NCBI RefSeq assembly: GCF_016125515.1
Contig: NZ_WGLO01000012.1
Span: forward strand, 1-64,000
Origin: Hyphomonas sp.
GTDB taxonomy: Bacteria; Pseudomonadota; Alphaproteobacteria; Caulobacterales; Hyphomonadaceae
DNA: 64,000 nt
Direction: 5' to 3'
Below are positions 49,319 to 60,026 of the stretch, piece by piece. Made by a program: the position numbers and the translations under genes. Each line of letters starts with the position of its first letter. Positions within the stretch are counted from its first letter, which is position 1. The notes under the pieces were generated by a model. The model ran no database searches and had not been told where the DNA came from. It saw only the letters and a program-made list of their open reading frames with translations.

Positions 49319-52300
49319 TCAGGCGGCCCGGCGCGGTACAACCCGCTCAACCCCCGGAATTTCCTTCAGGGCGCGCTGGGCCCGCAAGCTGATCGTATAG
49401 GTCTGCGGCAGCCGGACGGTAACCAATCGGCCGTCCTCTAGGGGCATTTCCAGCAGGATGGCCCCCCGGTCCGGATCGGGAAGGCCTTCCAGGCGGTTCA
49501 CAACCCGCGCGATCTCGGTGGGATTGGCCCCCGCCGAAAGGCGCACGATGAGGGAACCGGACGGTTTGGAGATCCGGGCAGATTCCAGCTCTACGGCCCG
49601 TTCGAGAAGGAGCCGCGTTTCTTCGCCATTCTGCTTCACAGACACCGTCACCGCGACGGCCTTGCCGGGCTTCAGCAGCTCACCGAACTGCAAAAGCCCC
49701 TCCGAATAGACCGTGATCTCGCACTCACCGGTAGGATCCGACATGGTCAGGAAGGCAAACTTGTTTCCGTTCCGGCTCGTCTTGTCATTGCGCGCCCGGA
49801 CGATCCCGATCATTTCCAGCGGCCGTCCGTCGCCGGCCCGCTCGGCAATCTCCATCACCAGCGTGATCCGGTCCCTGTCGAGCGAGGTCAGCACGTCATC
49901 GAGGGGGTGGCCGGAGAAGTAGAACCCGATGGAACGAAACTCTTCATCCAGCTTCTGTTGCGCAGTCCAGGGCCGCGGCGATGGCAAAGGTGGGCGCAAA
50001 GCCGGCTCGGCGTCGGCAAACAGGCCGCCCTGCCCGCCTTGCCGGTCTCCGGCGGAGCTGGTGGCATGCTGCGAAAGCACTCCCGCAGATTCGAGTACCT
50101 TGAACCGATTGGGCTCAAGCGTATCCAGCGCGCCGGCTCTGGCCAGCGATTCAAACGCCTTCTTGTTGACCTGCCGCGGATCGATCCGCTCTGCAAAATC
50201 GTAGAGGTCGGTGAATAGTCCGCCCTCCCCGCGCACGGCGACAACGTGGCGCATCGCCTCGACGCCAACGCCCTTGAGCGCTCCGAGCGCATAGACGATG
50301 GCGCCGTCGCGCACATCGAAATCGGCGGCAGAAGAATTGATGTCGGCGGGAAGAACTTTGATCCGCAACCGCTTCGCCTCCTGAAAAAAGGCGGCCAGCT
50401 TGTCGGTGTTGCCAATATCGAGGCTCATCGAAGCTGCGAGGAACTCGACCGGGAAGTGGCACTTAAGGAATGCTGTCTGGTATCCGATCAGCGCATAGGC
50501 GGCCGCGTGCGACTTGTTGAAACCGTAACCCGCGAATTTCTCCATCGTATCGAAGATTTCGTCCGCAAGGCCCTCCGCCATGCCCTTGGTCTTGGCGGCC
50601 CCCTCAACGAAGCGTTTGCGCTGGGCGACCATCTCTTCGAGCTTTTTCTTGCCCATGGCGCGGCGCAAAAGGTCTGCTTCGCCGAGCGAATACCCGGCGA
50701 TCTCCTGTGCCATCCGCATCACCTGCTCCTGGTAAACCGGGACGCCGTAGGTGGCTTCCAGAACCGGCCGCAGGTCGGGGTGCTGGTAGGTCACCGACGA
50801 GGGATCTTCCTTGCCCTGAACGTAGACCGGAATGTTCTCCATAGGTCCGGGGCGATAGAGGGAGATGATCGCGATCACGTCTTCGATGTTGTTCGGGCGC
50901 ACACGCTTCAGCGTGTCGCGCATCCCCGCGCCTTCGAGCTGGAAGACACCCAGCGTCTCACCGCTTGCCATGAGGTCGTAGGAGGCGGAATCATCCAGGC
51001 TGCGCCAGCCTGGGCCCACTTCCTTGCCGCCCGCGGCTATGAACCTAAGCGCGCGATCGATAACCGTGAGGGTCTTGAGGCCGAGAAAATCGAACTTCAC
51101 CAGACCCGCCATCTCGGCGTATTTCATGTTGAACTGCGAGGCGGGCAACTCCGCACGCGGATCGTTATAGAGCGGAACGAGGTTCACAAGCGGACGGTCG
51201 GCGATCACCACGCCCGCGGCATGTGTGCCGGCGTTCCTGTAGAGACCTTCCAATGCCCGGGCGATCTCGATCAGTTCGCCGACCCGTGGATCCGCTGCAA
51301 TCTCGTCGTCGAATTTCGGCTCGCCGGCGATGGCTTCGTCCAGAGTCGGCGGTTTTGCAGGGTTGAAGGGAATAAGCTTGGCGAGCCGATCAACCTGCCC
51401 GTAAGGCATCTGCATAACACGGCCGACATCGCGCACCACGGCCTTGGCCTGCAATGTACCGAACGTGATGATCATCGCGACGCTGTCGGCGCCGTATTTG
51501 TCCCGGACATATTTGATCACTTCGCCACGGCGTTCCTGGCAGAAGTCGACATCGAAGTCCGGCATCGACACACGTTCCGGATTCAGGAAGCGTTCGAACA
51601 GCAGATCAAAACGGATCGGGTCCAGGTCCGTGATCAGCAGCGACCAGGCGACAAGCGAGCCAGCGCCCGAACCGCGTCCTGGACCCACGGGGATGTCGTG
51701 CTGCTTTGCCCATTTGATGAAGTCCGAAACGATCAGGAAGTAGCCTGGAAACCCCATCCGCTCGATAACACCGAGCTCGAACTCAAGACGCTCGGCATAG
51801 ACTTCACGCTCCGCATAGAGACGGTCGGCTTCCTTCAGCCGGAACTCAAGGCCTTCGCGAGCCTGCCGCTTGAGCTCTTCCGCTTCAGAGCCACCATCGC
51901 GCACGAAGTTGGGCAGGATCGGGCTGCGGGTTTCAGCCCGGATGGCGCAGCGCCGAGCGATTTCACTGGTGGATTCAATTGCCTCGGGCAAATCTGCAAA
52001 AAGCTCGACCATTTCGGCCGGCGATTTGAGATATTGAGACGGCTCGACGCGCTTGCGGTCATCCTGGCCGAGATATTCGCCGTTCGCGATACACATCAGG
52101 GCATCATGGGCGATCACGTCGCCGGGGTTCATGAATCTCGCATCGTGCGTTCCCACGATCGGCAGCCCCAGCTCATACGCCAGATCAAGAAGGCCAGCCT
52201 CGCATTTCAACTCGGCGCTCGTGCCATGGCGCGTGATCTCGACGTAACACCGCCTCGGATAGGCCGCTGCGAGGGTCGACAGCTCCGTCCGGGCATCGCC

Positions 52301-52741
52301 GGTGCGCCCCTTCTGGATGTGCCGGGCAACTTCGCCTTCGGCCCCGCCGGTCAGCAGGATCAGACCATCCGTATCTTCCAGCAGAAGCCTGCGGTGCAGC
52401 TTCGGGATGCCATCCGGCGCATCGAGGAACGACCGCGACGACAGGAACATCAGCCGCTGGTAGCCAGCCTCGTTCTGCGCGTAGAGCGAAACCCGGGTCG
52501 GCTCCGACCTCGGCACCCCGTCCGTTATGTCAAAGCAGCAAGCCATGATCGGCTGAACGCCCGACTCAGCAAGCTTTAGGGACAGCTCGAGCGCGCCGAA
52601 CAGGTTGTTCCGGTCCGTCACGGCGGCCGCCGGCACCTCGTGCCGCTTGCACCATTTGGCGATGTCGCCGGGCGTAATCATGCTCTCGAGCAGTGAATAG
52701 CTCGAGCGGATCGCAAGAGGGATGAAAACCGGTTGGCCCAT
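49319..52741 (-). CDS. dnaE: DNA polymerase III alpha subunit
   Basis: Replicative polymerase, 1140 residues. N-terminal PHP domain (1-about 280), palm with the catalytic aspartates Asp397 and Asp399 in PDFDVDF (394-400), GPGRGSGAGSLVAW, then fingers, an HhH region, an OB fold (ITVYSEGLLQFGELLKPGK) and a C-terminal tau-binding part. The PHP motif reads LAIRSSYSLLES where enzymes with an active PHP have histidines, so metal ligands are missing there. Downstream of lolD by 79 bp. Confidence 0.97.
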   Translation of the reverse strand: MGQPVFIPLAIRSSYSLLESMITPGDIAKWCKRHEVPAAAVTDRNNLFGALELSLKLAESGVQPIMACCFDITDGVPRSEPTRVSLYAQNEAGYQRLMFLSSRSFLDAPDGIPKLHRRLLLEDTDGLILLTGGAEGEVARHIQKGRTGDARTELSTLAAAYPRRCYVEITRHGTSAELKCEAGLLDLAYELGLPIVGTHDARFMNPGDVIAHDALMCIANGEYLGQDDRKRVEPSQYLKSPAEMVELFADLPEAIESTSEIARRCAIRAETRSPILPNFVRDGGSEAEELKRQAREGLEFRLKEADRLYAEREVYAERLEFELGVIERMGFPGYFLIVSDFIKWAKQHDIPVGPGRGSGAGSLVAWSLLITDLDPIRFDLLFERFLNPERVSMPDFDVDFCQERRGEVIKYVRDKYGADSVAMIITFGTLQAKAVVRDVGRVMQMPYGQVDRLAKLIPFNPAKPPTLDEAIAGEPKFDDEIAADPRVGELIEIARALEGLYRNAGTHAAGVVIADRPLVNLVPLYNDPRAELPASQFNMKYAEMAGLVKFDFLGLKTLTVIDRALRFIAAGGKEVGPGWRSLDDSASYDLMASGETLGVFQLEGAGMRDTLKRVRPNNIEDVIAIISLYRPGPMENIPVYVQGKEDPSSVTYQHPDLRPVLEATYGVPVYQEQVMRMAQEIAGYSLGEADLLRRAMGKKKLEEMVAQRKRFVEGAAKTKGMAEGLADEIFDTMEKFAGYGFNKSHAAAYALIGYQTAFLKCHFPVEFLAASMSLDIGNTDKLAAFFQEAKRLRIKVLPADINSSAADFDVRDGAIVYALGALKGVGVEAMRHVVAVRGEGGLFTDLYDFAERIDPRQVNKKAFESLARAGALDTLEPNRFKVLESAGVLSQHATSSAGDRQGGQGGLFADAEPALRPPLPSPRPWTAQQKLDEEFRSIGFYFSGHPLDDVLTSLDRDRITLVMEIAERAGDGRPLEMIGIVRARNDKTSRNGNKFAFLTMSDPTGECEITVYSEGLLQFGELLKPGKAVAVTVSVKQNGEETRLLLERAVELESARISKPSGSLIVRLSAGANPTEIARVVNRLEGLPDPDRGAILLEMPLEDGRLVTVRLPQTYTISLRAQRALKEIPGVERVVPRRAA

Positions 52742-52820
52742 GGTGCTTACCTCGCAAGCCGTCAGACTCTCACCGAATCACCCCTGGCGCCAATGGGGAA
52801 TGGACGTGTTCCACAGGGTG

Positions 52821-53510
52821 TTACTCTGTGTAGTCGACCAATTTGCCGTCCTGAAGGGTCAAGACGCGGTCCATATGGCGGATCAGCGCCAGATTGTGGG
52901 TCGCGACAAGGACACCAGCCCCCTCTTCCCGCACCATCTTGATCAGGGTTGCAAACACGCGCTCGGTGGTGGCGGGGTCGAGGTTCCCGGTCGGTTCATC
53001 GGCGATCACTAGCCGTGGATCATTGGCCAGCGCACGGGCAATTGCTACCCGTTGCTGCTCACCGCCGGACAGCTGGGCCGGCTGGTGGAACAGACGCTCG
53101 GACAGCCCCATCTCGTCCAGCAGCGCCGCGGCCCGCTCACGCGCTGCTTTCCGGCCTTTGCCGGCGATCATCAGCGGCATGGCCACGTTGTCTACCGCAT
53201 TGAACTCCGGCAGCAGGTGGTGGAACTGGTAGACGAACCCGATCTTCTTGCGCCGGATCGCAGTGCGCCCGTTCTCGTTCAGTTTCAGGCAATCGATGCC
53301 GTCCAGCAGGACATCACCGTCCTCCGGACGCTCCAGCAGGCCTGCCGTATGCAGGAGCGTGGATTTACCCGAGCCGGACGGGCCGACCAGTCCGACGAGT
53401 TCGCCGGGCGCGATGCACAGATCCGTGCCCCGCAACACATGCAACGCGCCCGCGCTGGTGTTGTAGGTGCGCTCAATCGCTTTCAGTTCCAGAACAGGAG
53501 CGGCGGTCAT
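52821..53510 (-). CDS. lolD: lipoprotein-releasing ABC transporter ATP-binding protein
   Basis: 229 residues. Walker A GPSGSGKST, signature LSGGEQQRVAIARAL, Walker B LVIADEPTGNLD, H-loop in VATHN. Powers release of lipoproteins from the inner membrane to LolA. Overlaps the lolC stop by 4 bp. Confidence 0.95.
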   Translation of the reverse strand: MTAAPVLELKAIERTYNTSAGALHVLRGTDLCIAPGELVGLVGPSGSGKSTLLHTAGLLERPEDGDVLLDGIDCLKLNENGRTAIRRKKIGFVYQFHHLLPEFNAVDNVAMPLMIAGKGRKAARERAAALLDEMGLSERLFHQPAQLSGGEQQRVAIARALANDPRLVIADEPTGNLDPATTERVFATLIKMVREEGAGVLVATHNLALIRHMDRVLTLQDGKLVDYTE

Positions 53511-54793
53511 TCGAACCTCAGCGCTTTGACAGGGTCCTGGGACGAGGCCCAGATCGCCGGAATCATCGAAACGAACATGGACATCAGCAGCGCGTAGGAA
53601 CCGGTGCTGAACACCTCGCCCCAGTCCAGAATGGCCGGAAGGTGATCAAGACCGTATTGCTCGGCCGGGAAGACTTCGCCGTCGATTGCCAGATTGATCA
53701 GGGCTTCGATGGGACCGATGTTCACGATGAACAGGACGCCAACCATCATACCCAGCAACGCACCGAGTGATCCGAGGGCTGTGCCCACCATCAGGAATAC
53801 CCGGAGCACGCCCGACCGGCTAAGCCCGATGGTGCGCAAGATAGCTATGTCGCGCGTCTTGTTCTTCACCAGCATCACCACTCCGACGATGATATTGAGG
53901 GTGGCGATCATCATGATGATGGTCACGAGCAGCCGCACCATGACCCGCTCTGTCCGCAGAGCGCCGAGATAGGTCCGGTTCTTGGTCTTCCAGTCACGAA
54001 GCAGCAGGCCGTAGCCGGCAGCGTCCGGGATCTTCTGCATCACGATTTCCGTGTTGTCGGGATTCTTCACGCGGACGTCGAGATACTGGAAACGCCCCTT
54101 GGACTGGAAGAGAATCTGCGCCTGCTGCATGGGCATGAATACGTAGACGTTATCGAGCTGGGCACTCCCGGTACGGAAGATGTCGCCAACCACATAGGAT
54201 TTGCTGATCGGTGTCTGACCGACGGGGCCGGATCGCATCTGCGTCGTCACGATCTCGACCTGGTCGCCGATACCTAATCCGAGGTTCGCAGCGAGGTACT
54301 GGCCAATCATGATCACATTGCCGCCATTTCGGCCGGCCCCGAAACCGTTTCCGATGGCCGTCGAACCGCCATCCTTCAAGATCGGCATCGTGGCGAGGTC
54401 AGCCGGCGGAATGGCGCGAACGACACCGCCCGTGCGCACACCATTGGCCGACAGCAACACGAACTGCTCGATATAAGGCGAAACACTGACGACGTCTGGA
54501 ACGGTCTTTATGTCGGCCGCAATTCGCGTCGCTTCTGCCTCGGGCAAACCATCGACGGCGACCGCGATATGCGGCTCCCCGCCCAGCAACGCATCCAGGA
54601 GGGTCGCCCGGAAACCGCTCATGATCGACATGGTGATGATCAGCGCGGCCACGGCAAAGAAGATACCGACGAAAGATATGATCGCGATCAGGCTGGCGCC
54701 GCCATGTTCGCGGCGCGCCAACAAATATCGCCAGGCGAGCGTGCGCTCGAGACGCCCGAAGGGAGCCGCCGCTTTCGCTTCGCCATTGCTCAC
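53507..54793 (-). CDS. lolC: lipoprotein-releasing system permease LolC/LolE
   Basis: 428 residues with four membrane segments: one near residue 40-65 and three in the C-terminal FtsX domain, flanking a large MacB-like periplasmic domain. [22 protein letters not shown] and [31 protein letters not shown] are family stretches. Only one permease gene is present next to lolD, suggesting a homodimer as in other alphaproteobacteria. Overlaps proS by 4 bp. Confidence 0.94.
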   Translation of the reverse strand: MSNGEAKAAAPFGRLERTLAWRYLLARREHGGASLIAIISFVGIFFAVAALIITMSIMSGFRATLLDALLGGEPHIAVAVDGLPEAEATRIAADIKTVPDVVSVSPYIEQFVLLSANGVRTGGVVRAIPPADLATMPILKDGGSTAIGNGFGAGRNGGNVIMIGQYLAANLGLGIGDQVEIVTTQMRSGPVGQTPISKSYVVGDIFRTGSAQLDNVYVFMPMQQAQILFQSKGRFQYLDVRVKNPDNTEIVMQKIPDAAGYGLLLRDWKTKNRTYLGALRTERVMVRLLVTIIMMIATLNIIVGVVMLVKNKTRDIAILRTIGLSRSGVLRVFLMVGTALGSLGALLGMMVGVLFIVNIGPIEALINLAIDGEVFPAEQYGLDHLPAILDWGEVFSTGSYALLMSMFVSMIPAIWASSQDPVKALRFE

Positions 54794-56106
54794 GAAGCAA
54801 TCCTCCGCACGGCGTCCCCGGCCGACATCTCTGTCTTTTCACCCGTCTTGCGGCGTTTCAGCTCCACTACGCCTTTTTCAAGCCCTTTGGGACCAATCAC
54901 GATCTGCCAGGGCAATCCAATCAGATCCATACGCGCAAACTTCGCGCCGGCGCGGTCCTCGGTGTCGTCGTACAAGGCTTCGATACCGGCCTTTTCAAGC
55001 TGGGCGTAGAGCTCAGCGCAAGCCGCGTCACAGGCGGCATCGCCCACGCGCATGTTGATGAGACCGACCTTAAAGGGCGCGACAGCGTCGGGCCAGATGA
55101 TGCCGTTCTCGTCGTGGCTGGCTTCGATGATCCCGCCGACCAGACGCGACACGCCGATGCCATAGCTGCCCATCTGCACCGGAACCATCTGGCTGTCGGG
55201 GCCCTGCACCACGGCATTCATCGGCGCCGAATACTTGGTCCCGAAATAAAAGATGTGGCCCACTTCGATACCGCGCGCAGAAACGCGCCGGTCTTCCGGC
55301 AATGCGTTGAACGCGGCTTCGTCGTGCATCTCCTCAGTCGCCGCATAGTGGCGTGTGCGTGCCTCAACGACTGGCACAAGATCGCCGTTGAAATCGAGGT
55401 CGAGCCCCGGCGCCGGCATGTCCAACAATGCGCGGTCGCAAAACACCGCGCTTTCGCCCGTATCCGCAAGAATGATGAACTCATGGCTGAGGTCGCCTCC
55501 GATCGGGCCGGTATCGGCCCGCATGGGAATTGCGGTCAGTCCCATCCGGTCAAAGGCGTTCAGGTAGGCGCAGAACATCTTGCGGTAAGACTGGCGCGCG
55601 CCCTCTTCAGTCAGATCGAACGAGTAAGCGTCTTTCATCAAGAATTCCCGGCCGCGCATCACACCGAAACGGGGACGCACTTCATCCCGGAACTTCCACT
55701 GCTGGTGATACAGGTTCACCGGCAGCTGCTTGTAGCTTTTCACATAGGTACGGAACACGTCCGTGATGAGCTCTTCATTGGTCGGCCCGTAGAGCATCTC
55801 GCGGTCGTGCCGGTCCCTGATCCGCAGCATTTCCTTGCCATAGGCCTCATACCGGCCAGACTCGCGCCAGAGGTCCGCCTGTTGCAGCGTCGGCATCAGC
55901 ATTTCAACAGCGCCGGCGCGGTTCATCTCCTCGCGCACGATCTGCTCGATACGCTTCAGAACCTTGAAGCCGAGCGGCAACCAGGAATAGATCCCGGCGC
56001 CGTTCTGTCGGATCATGCCGGTGCGCAGCATAAGCTGGTGCGAAACGATTGAAGCGTCCGCCGGCGCTTCCTTGGAGACCGGCAAAAAGTAGTTCGACAG
56101 ACGCAT
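54790..56106 (-). CDS. proS: prolyl-tRNA synthetase (short alphaproteobacterial form)
   Basis: Charges tRNA-Pro. 438 residues: class II motifs [46 protein letters not shown] and [16 protein letters not shown], then the anticodon-binding domain. The roughly 180-residue INS editing domain of E. coli ProS is absent, as is normal in this class. Free-standing editing proteins would be encoded elsewhere. Confidence 0.95.
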   Translation of the reverse strand: MRLSNYFLPVSKEAPADASIVSHQLMLRTGMIRQNGAGIYSWLPLGFKVLKRIEQIVREEMNRAGAVEMLMPTLQQADLWRESGRYEAYGKEMLRIRDRHDREMLYGPTNEELITDVFRTYVKSYKQLPVNLYHQQWKFRDEVRPRFGVMRGREFLMKDAYSFDLTEEGARQSYRKMFCAYLNAFDRMGLTAIPMRADTGPIGGDLSHEFIILADTGESAVFCDRALLDMPAPGLDLDFNGDLVPVVEARTRHYAATEEMHDEAAFNALPEDRRVSARGIEVGHIFYFGTKYSAPMNAVVQGPDSQMVPVQMGSYGIGVSRLVGGIIEASHDENGIIWPDAVAPFKVGLINMRVGDAACDAACAELYAQLEKAGIEALYDDTEDRAGAKFARMDLIGLPWQIVIGPKGLEKGVVELKRRKTGEKTEMSAGDAVRRIAS

Positions 56107-56159
56107 TTAGGGCTCTCTTTCGGGCTTTCCTGACGGGCCTCACCTAGCCGGTCAGCCCC

Positions 56160-56393
56160 CTATTGCGCAAGCAGGCGGGGGATGATCAGCGCAGCCAGCC
56201 CCGTGATGACGGCCGCGCCGATCGATGCCCAGAGCACTTTCTTGAGCAGCATCGGGTTAACCGGTGCGGCCTCTTCGGTACCGGGAATGGTCGAGTCGTT
56301 CTCCCATTGCCCCTTCACACCGATTGGCAAGACGGCGAGGAAACTGATCCACCAGCCGAGGACAAATACGATGACTGCGCCTGTGATGGACAT
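56160..56393 (-). CDS. DUF1467 family small membrane protein
   Basis: 77 residues with two membrane segments (AVIVFVLGWWISFLAVLPIGV and VLWASIGAAVITGLAALIIPRL). The central VKGQWE and PMLLKK stretches are typical of DUF1467. Function unknown. Its ATG touches the mce stop, part of the conserved rnj-mce-DUF1467-proS order. Confidence 0.88.
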   Translation of the reverse strand: MSITGAVIVFVLGWWISFLAVLPIGVKGQWENDSTIPGTEEAAPVNPMLLKKVLWASIGAAVITGLAALIIPRLLAQ

Positions 56394-56821
56394 CAGTGGT
56401 GACCTTTGGGGGTTTCCATCAGCTCAACGAGGACGCCGTTGGAGTTCTTGGGATGAACGAAGATGATGAGAGTGCCATGGGCGCCAATCCGGGGCTTGCC
56501 CAGTACGGTCGCGCCGCGTTTTTCCATCTCGGTGACGGCCTCGTGGATATCTGCCACTTCGAAACAGACATGGTGCTGGCCGCCGGACGGGTTCTTCTTG
56601 ATGAAGTTCGCGATGGGCGACGCTTCGTTCAAAGGCTCTATCAGCTCAATCTGGCTGTTGGGCAGGTTGACGAAACAGACCTTCACCCCCTGCTCCGGCA
56701 TGTCGAAGGGCGTCGTGATATCCGTGGCGCCATAAAGGTCACGATAGGTCTGGCAGGCCTGCTCGAGGTTCGGCACGGCCACGCCGACATGGTTCAAAGG
56801 GCCAATCTTGAATTCACTCAT
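56393..56821 (-). CDS. mce: methylmalonyl-CoA epimerase
   Basis: Interconverts (R)- and (S)-methylmalonyl-CoA in propionate breakdown. 142 residues, vicinal-oxygen-chelate fold. Metal ligands: His in GPLNHVGVAVP, His in GGQHHVCFEV and Glu in GVLVELMETP. Six bp after rnj. The mutase genes are not in the window. Confidence 0.93.
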   Translation of the reverse strand: MSEFKIGPLNHVGVAVPNLEQACQTYRDLYGATDITTPFDMPEQGVKVCFVNLPNSQIELIEPLNEASPIANFIKKNPSGGQHHVCFEVADIHEAVTEMEKRGATVLGKPRIGAHGTLIIFVHPKNSNGVLVELMETPKGHH

Positions 56822-56827
56822 GATGCT

Positions 56828-58513
56828 TCAGCTCCTCAACACGATCACTTCAATCAGGGGACGGATCCCGAATTCTGCTTCACAGGCCTTCCGCAGAGCG
56901 CGGCCGACAACCTTTTCAATCACCTCGTCGTCATCCCGGTCCCGGCGCTTGATCCCTTCAAGCGCGCGTGCCGCGGCTTCGTCCAGGGGCTCGAGACTTT
57001 CATCGGCAATCCGGCCATCGGACTCTGACAAGCCCTTTACCGCAATCACCGGTCCATCGACGACCGCACCTGTTTCATCCAGGCAAAGTGTCGCCATGAT
57101 CAATCCGCTGACCGACAGCCTCCGGCGTTGGATCAAGCCTTCGGCCGCTTCCGGAACAAGTCGGGAGCCATCCAGCAAGAGCCGCCCAGACGGCACTTCA
57201 TCAATGATTTCCGGCTCACCGGGTGCCAGCCGGATCAGGCTGCCATTGCGCGGCATCAGCGCGGATTGGACTTGCAGCGATTTCGCGTATGCCGCGTGTT
57301 CCATGATGTGGCGACGCTCACCATGCACCGGGATGGACACACGCGGGCGCACCCATTGGTACATGCGGCGCAATTCGTCCCGGCACGGATGGCCCGACAC
57401 GTGGATCGGTTCCGGGATCATCCGCGGCGTGATGATCCGGATGCCTTGCTCGGCCAGGGAATTCTGCAACGCGTAAACGGATGTTTCGTTGCCGGGGATC
57501 AGACGCGACGAGAATATCACCGTGTCGTTCTCGGTGAGTGACACGTTTCGGTGATCGCCGCGCGCGATGCGTGTCAGCGCCGCATTGGGCTCGCCCTGAC
57601 TTCCGGTGCAAAGATAAAGGATGTTCTCAGGTGGCAGGAAGCCCGCCTCGGCTTCGTCCACGAATTCGAGATTTGCCGGAAGGATGCCCACCGCCTTCGC
57701 AGCATCGGTGATCTTGTGCATGCTCCGGCCGACGAGACAGACATCGCGTCCGGCCAGATTCGCCGCTTCGATGATCGACCTAACGCGTGCCACGTTGGAG
57801 GCGAACGTCGTAACGGCCACGGCGCCGGTCTGCTGAGCAATCAGATCGATCAGCCCTTTGCGGACAGTGTCTTCCGAGCCGGCTTCGCCATTCTCGAACA
57901 CGTTGGTGGAGTCGCACACCATCGCGAGCACTCCGCGATCACCCAGCGCCGTCAACCCTGCAATGTCCGTCTTGTGCCCAACGAGGGGTTCCGGATCGAT
58001 CTTCCAGTCACCCGTGTGCAGGATGAGGCCGGCCGGCGTGTCGATAGCGAGCGCATTGGGCTCGGGGATCGAGTGGGTCAGGGTCACGTAGGTCACCGAA
58101 AACGGACCTGCCTTGACGGTCGACTCGAGGGAGATCGTTTTCAGCAGGCGGGTATCCACGCCGCGCTCAAGCATCTTCCCGCGAACCAGTTCGGCGGTGA
58201 ACGGCGTCGCGTAGATAGGCGCCTTGGTTCTGAGCATAGGATACAGCAGGCCGATAGCGCCAATATGGTCCTCATGCGCGTGGGTCAGGAACACCGCGTC
58301 GATGTTCTCGCCGACAAGGTAGGCCGGATCGGCACAGATCAGATCGATTCCCGGCGTATCCGAGCCCCCGAAGGTCACCCCGACATCAACAATAATCCAG
58401 CGCCGGTCATGGGCGGGACCATAGCCGTATGCGTTGAGATTCATGCCGATCTCGCCGCACCCGCCCAAAGGCAGGAACACAAGTTCGTCGGTCGTCGCAG
58501 CGCTATCGGGCAT
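56828..58513 (-). CDS. rnj: ribonuclease J
   Basis: Metallo-beta-lactamase RNase with 5' exo and endo activity for mRNA decay and rRNA maturation. 561 residues. LTHAHEDHIGAIGLLYPML holds the zinc site; SGHPCRDELRRMYQWVRPRVSIPVHGERRH is the beta-CASP region; a short C-terminal domain follows. Between coaX and mce in a conserved cluster. Confidence 0.95.
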   Translation of the reverse strand: MPDSAATTDELVFLPLGGCGEIGMNLNAYGYGPAHDRRWIIVDVGVTFGGSDTPGIDLICADPAYLVGENIDAVFLTHAHEDHIGAIGLLYPMLRTKAPIYATPFTAELVRGKMLERGVDTRLLKTISLESTVKAGPFSVTYVTLTHSIPEPNALAIDTPAGLILHTGDWKIDPEPLVGHKTDIAGLTALGDRGVLAMVCDSTNVFENGEAGSEDTVRKGLIDLIAQQTGAVAVTTFASNVARVRSIIEAANLAGRDVCLVGRSMHKITDAAKAVGILPANLEFVDEAEAGFLPPENILYLCTGSQGEPNAALTRIARGDHRNVSLTENDTVIFSSRLIPGNETSVYALQNSLAEQGIRIITPRMIPEPIHVSGHPCRDELRRMYQWVRPRVSIPVHGERRHIMEHAAYAKSLQVQSALMPRNGSLIRLAPGEPEIIDEVPSGRLLLDGSRLVPEAAEGLIQRRRLSVSGLIMATLCLDETGAVVDGPVIAVKGLSESDGRIADESLEPLDEAAARALEGIKRRDRDDDEVIEKVVGRALRKACEAEFGIRPLIEVIVLRS

Positions 58514-58519
58514 CAGGTC

Positions 58520-59287
58520 TCAACGGTTCAGCTTCCAGACTTCCAGCAAACCACGGATCAGGACATCCTGGTCGTAATGGTCGATGGTTTCGCTCGCGCC
58601 TTCGAAAAGGGAGGCTACCCCCCCTGTGGCGACGACGGTCATGGGGTCACCATACTCGGCTTTGATCCGCCGCACGAGCCCATCAATCAGCTCAATATAT
58701 CCAAGAAAAACACCGGACTGCATCGCCGAGACCGTATCCTTGCCGATGACGTTGGCCGGTTTCTGGATCGCGATCCGGGGCAATTGGGCCGCCGCCTCGT
58801 GCAGGGCGCGCATCGACAGGTAGATACCGGGCGAGATGATGCCGCCCTCGAAACCGCCATCGGCCCCCACAACATCGAGCGTGGTCGCCGTGCCGCTGTC
58901 GATAACGATCAGCGGTCCCGGGTATTTCACATGCGCGCCCAGCGCCGAGGCGATCCGATCCGCGCCCACCTGCTCTGGATGGCGCACCCGCAGGGCGACG
59001 CCCGTCTTCAGGCCGGGATCGCCGATGAACATCGGCTCGACGTTCAGATAGCGCCGCGCGAGGTTGCGGAAGTTGAACTGGGCCTGTGGAACAACTGTCG
59101 AGATCACGCAGCCTTTGGTCCTGGCCATGTCCACGCCGTGCATGTCGGCCAGTCGCCACAACCAGGAGGCGTGGTCATCCGCCGTCTTGGTTGAATCCGT
59201 CGCGCTGCGCCAGCTGTGGATCCAGTCATCCCCGTCATGCAGGCCGAACACCGTGTTCGTGTTACCAACGTCGATTGCGAGCAGCAT
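58520..59287 (-). CDS. coaX: type III pantothenate kinase
   Basis: First step of CoA synthesis. 255 residues, ASKHA fold. [17 protein letters not shown] binds phosphate, [27 protein letters not shown] and [14 protein letters not shown] are type III motifs. Needs a monovalent cation and is not inhibited by CoA, as known for the type. Seven bp after birA. Confidence 0.95.
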   Translation of the reverse strand: MLLAIDVGNTNTVFGLHDGDDWIHSWRSATDSTKTADDHASWLWRLADMHGVDMARTKGCVISTVVPQAQFNFRNLARRYLNVEPMFIGDPGLKTGVALRVRHPEQVGADRIASALGAHVKYPGPLIVIDSGTATTLDVVGADGGFEGGIISPGIYLSMRALHEAAAQLPRIAIQKPANVIGKDTVSAMQSGVFLGYIELIDGLVRRIKAEYGDPMTVVATGGVASLFEGASETIDHYDQDVLIRGLLEVWKLNR

Positions 59288-59294
59288 TTTTGCC

Positions 59295-60026
59295 TCAGCT
59301 CCTGCGGATTTCTACTTCACCGGCACTTATGGAGCGCCGTGATCCGTCCGGCAATCGAACGACCATGGCGCCATCTGGCCCGAGGTCCTCGAAAACGCCG
59401 TCAAATGCAACGTCGCCCGCGCGAATGTGATAGGTCTCGCCAAGCCCTTCGGCGCTGGCGAGCCAGTCCTGCCGGATTCCTTCAAAGCCGCCCCTGGCCT
59501 GCTCGAGCCGTTTCGAGAACGCGGTCCGGAGTGACAGCAACGCCGCGTCGAGCTTCATGGACGGCGGCATGCCGAGTTCAACCAGGCTCGTCGCGGGCTG
59601 GGTGACATTGTCCGGCAGCACGAGGACATTGACGCCCATCCCGGCGGCGACCCAGAAGTCCGCCCCGGACCCACCTGTTTCGATCAGGATGCCGGACACC
59701 TTCTTCCGGTCGATGCGGACATCATTGGGCCATTTCAGCCGCGCATCGGCTGCCGGTGCGTGCTCACGCACCACGTCCCGCACCGCAAGCGCGCAGGCGA
59801 AAGGCAGTCTCAAAGCCACAGGCAAGCCGCCCGGTTCGCGGAACAGTGCAGTCGCGTAGATGTTCCCGGCTGGAGACAGCCATTGCCGGTCCTGCCGTCC
59901 ACGCCCTGCAGACTGCTGCGACGCAATCACCCACTGGTCGTGGAAGCCCGCCTGAACGCGCCGTTTCGCTTCGGTGTTCGTGCTGTCGATGATGCCTAAC
60001 TGATAGACCGGCCAGCTGAGGCTCAA
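59295..60026 (-). CDS. birA: biotin--[acetyl-CoA-carboxylase] ligase
   Basis: Attaches biotin to biotin carboxyl carrier protein. 243 residues, no N-terminal DNA-binding domain, so not a repressor. [20 protein letters not shown] and [18 protein letters not shown] are active-site motifs. The start is taken as the TTG at 60026 that overlaps the nuoN stop (TTGA), followed by [16 protein letters not shown]. An upstream TTG at 60059 is also open. Confidence 0.92.
   Translation of the reverse strand: MSLSWPVYQLGIIDSTNTEAKRRVQAGFHDQWVIASQQSAGRGRQDRQWLSPAGNIYATALFREPGGLPVALRLPFACALAVRDVVREHAPAADARLKWPNDVRIDRKKVSGILIETGGSGADFWVAAGMGVNVLVLPDNVTQPATSLVELGMPPSMKLDAALLSLRTAFSKRLEQARGGFEGIRQDWLASAEGLGETYHIRAGDVAFDGVFEDLGPDGAMVVRLPDGSRRSISAGEVEIRRS

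Noticed and set aside
50246-52579. 777-codon plus-strand open frame opposite dnaE
   Set aside because: A high-GC shadow of the dnaE reading frame, with His/Arg/Asp-biased sequence and no recognisable domain or ribosome site.
52742-52820. terminator between lolD and dnaE
   Set aside because: Only short imperfect stems without a T-run could be drawn.
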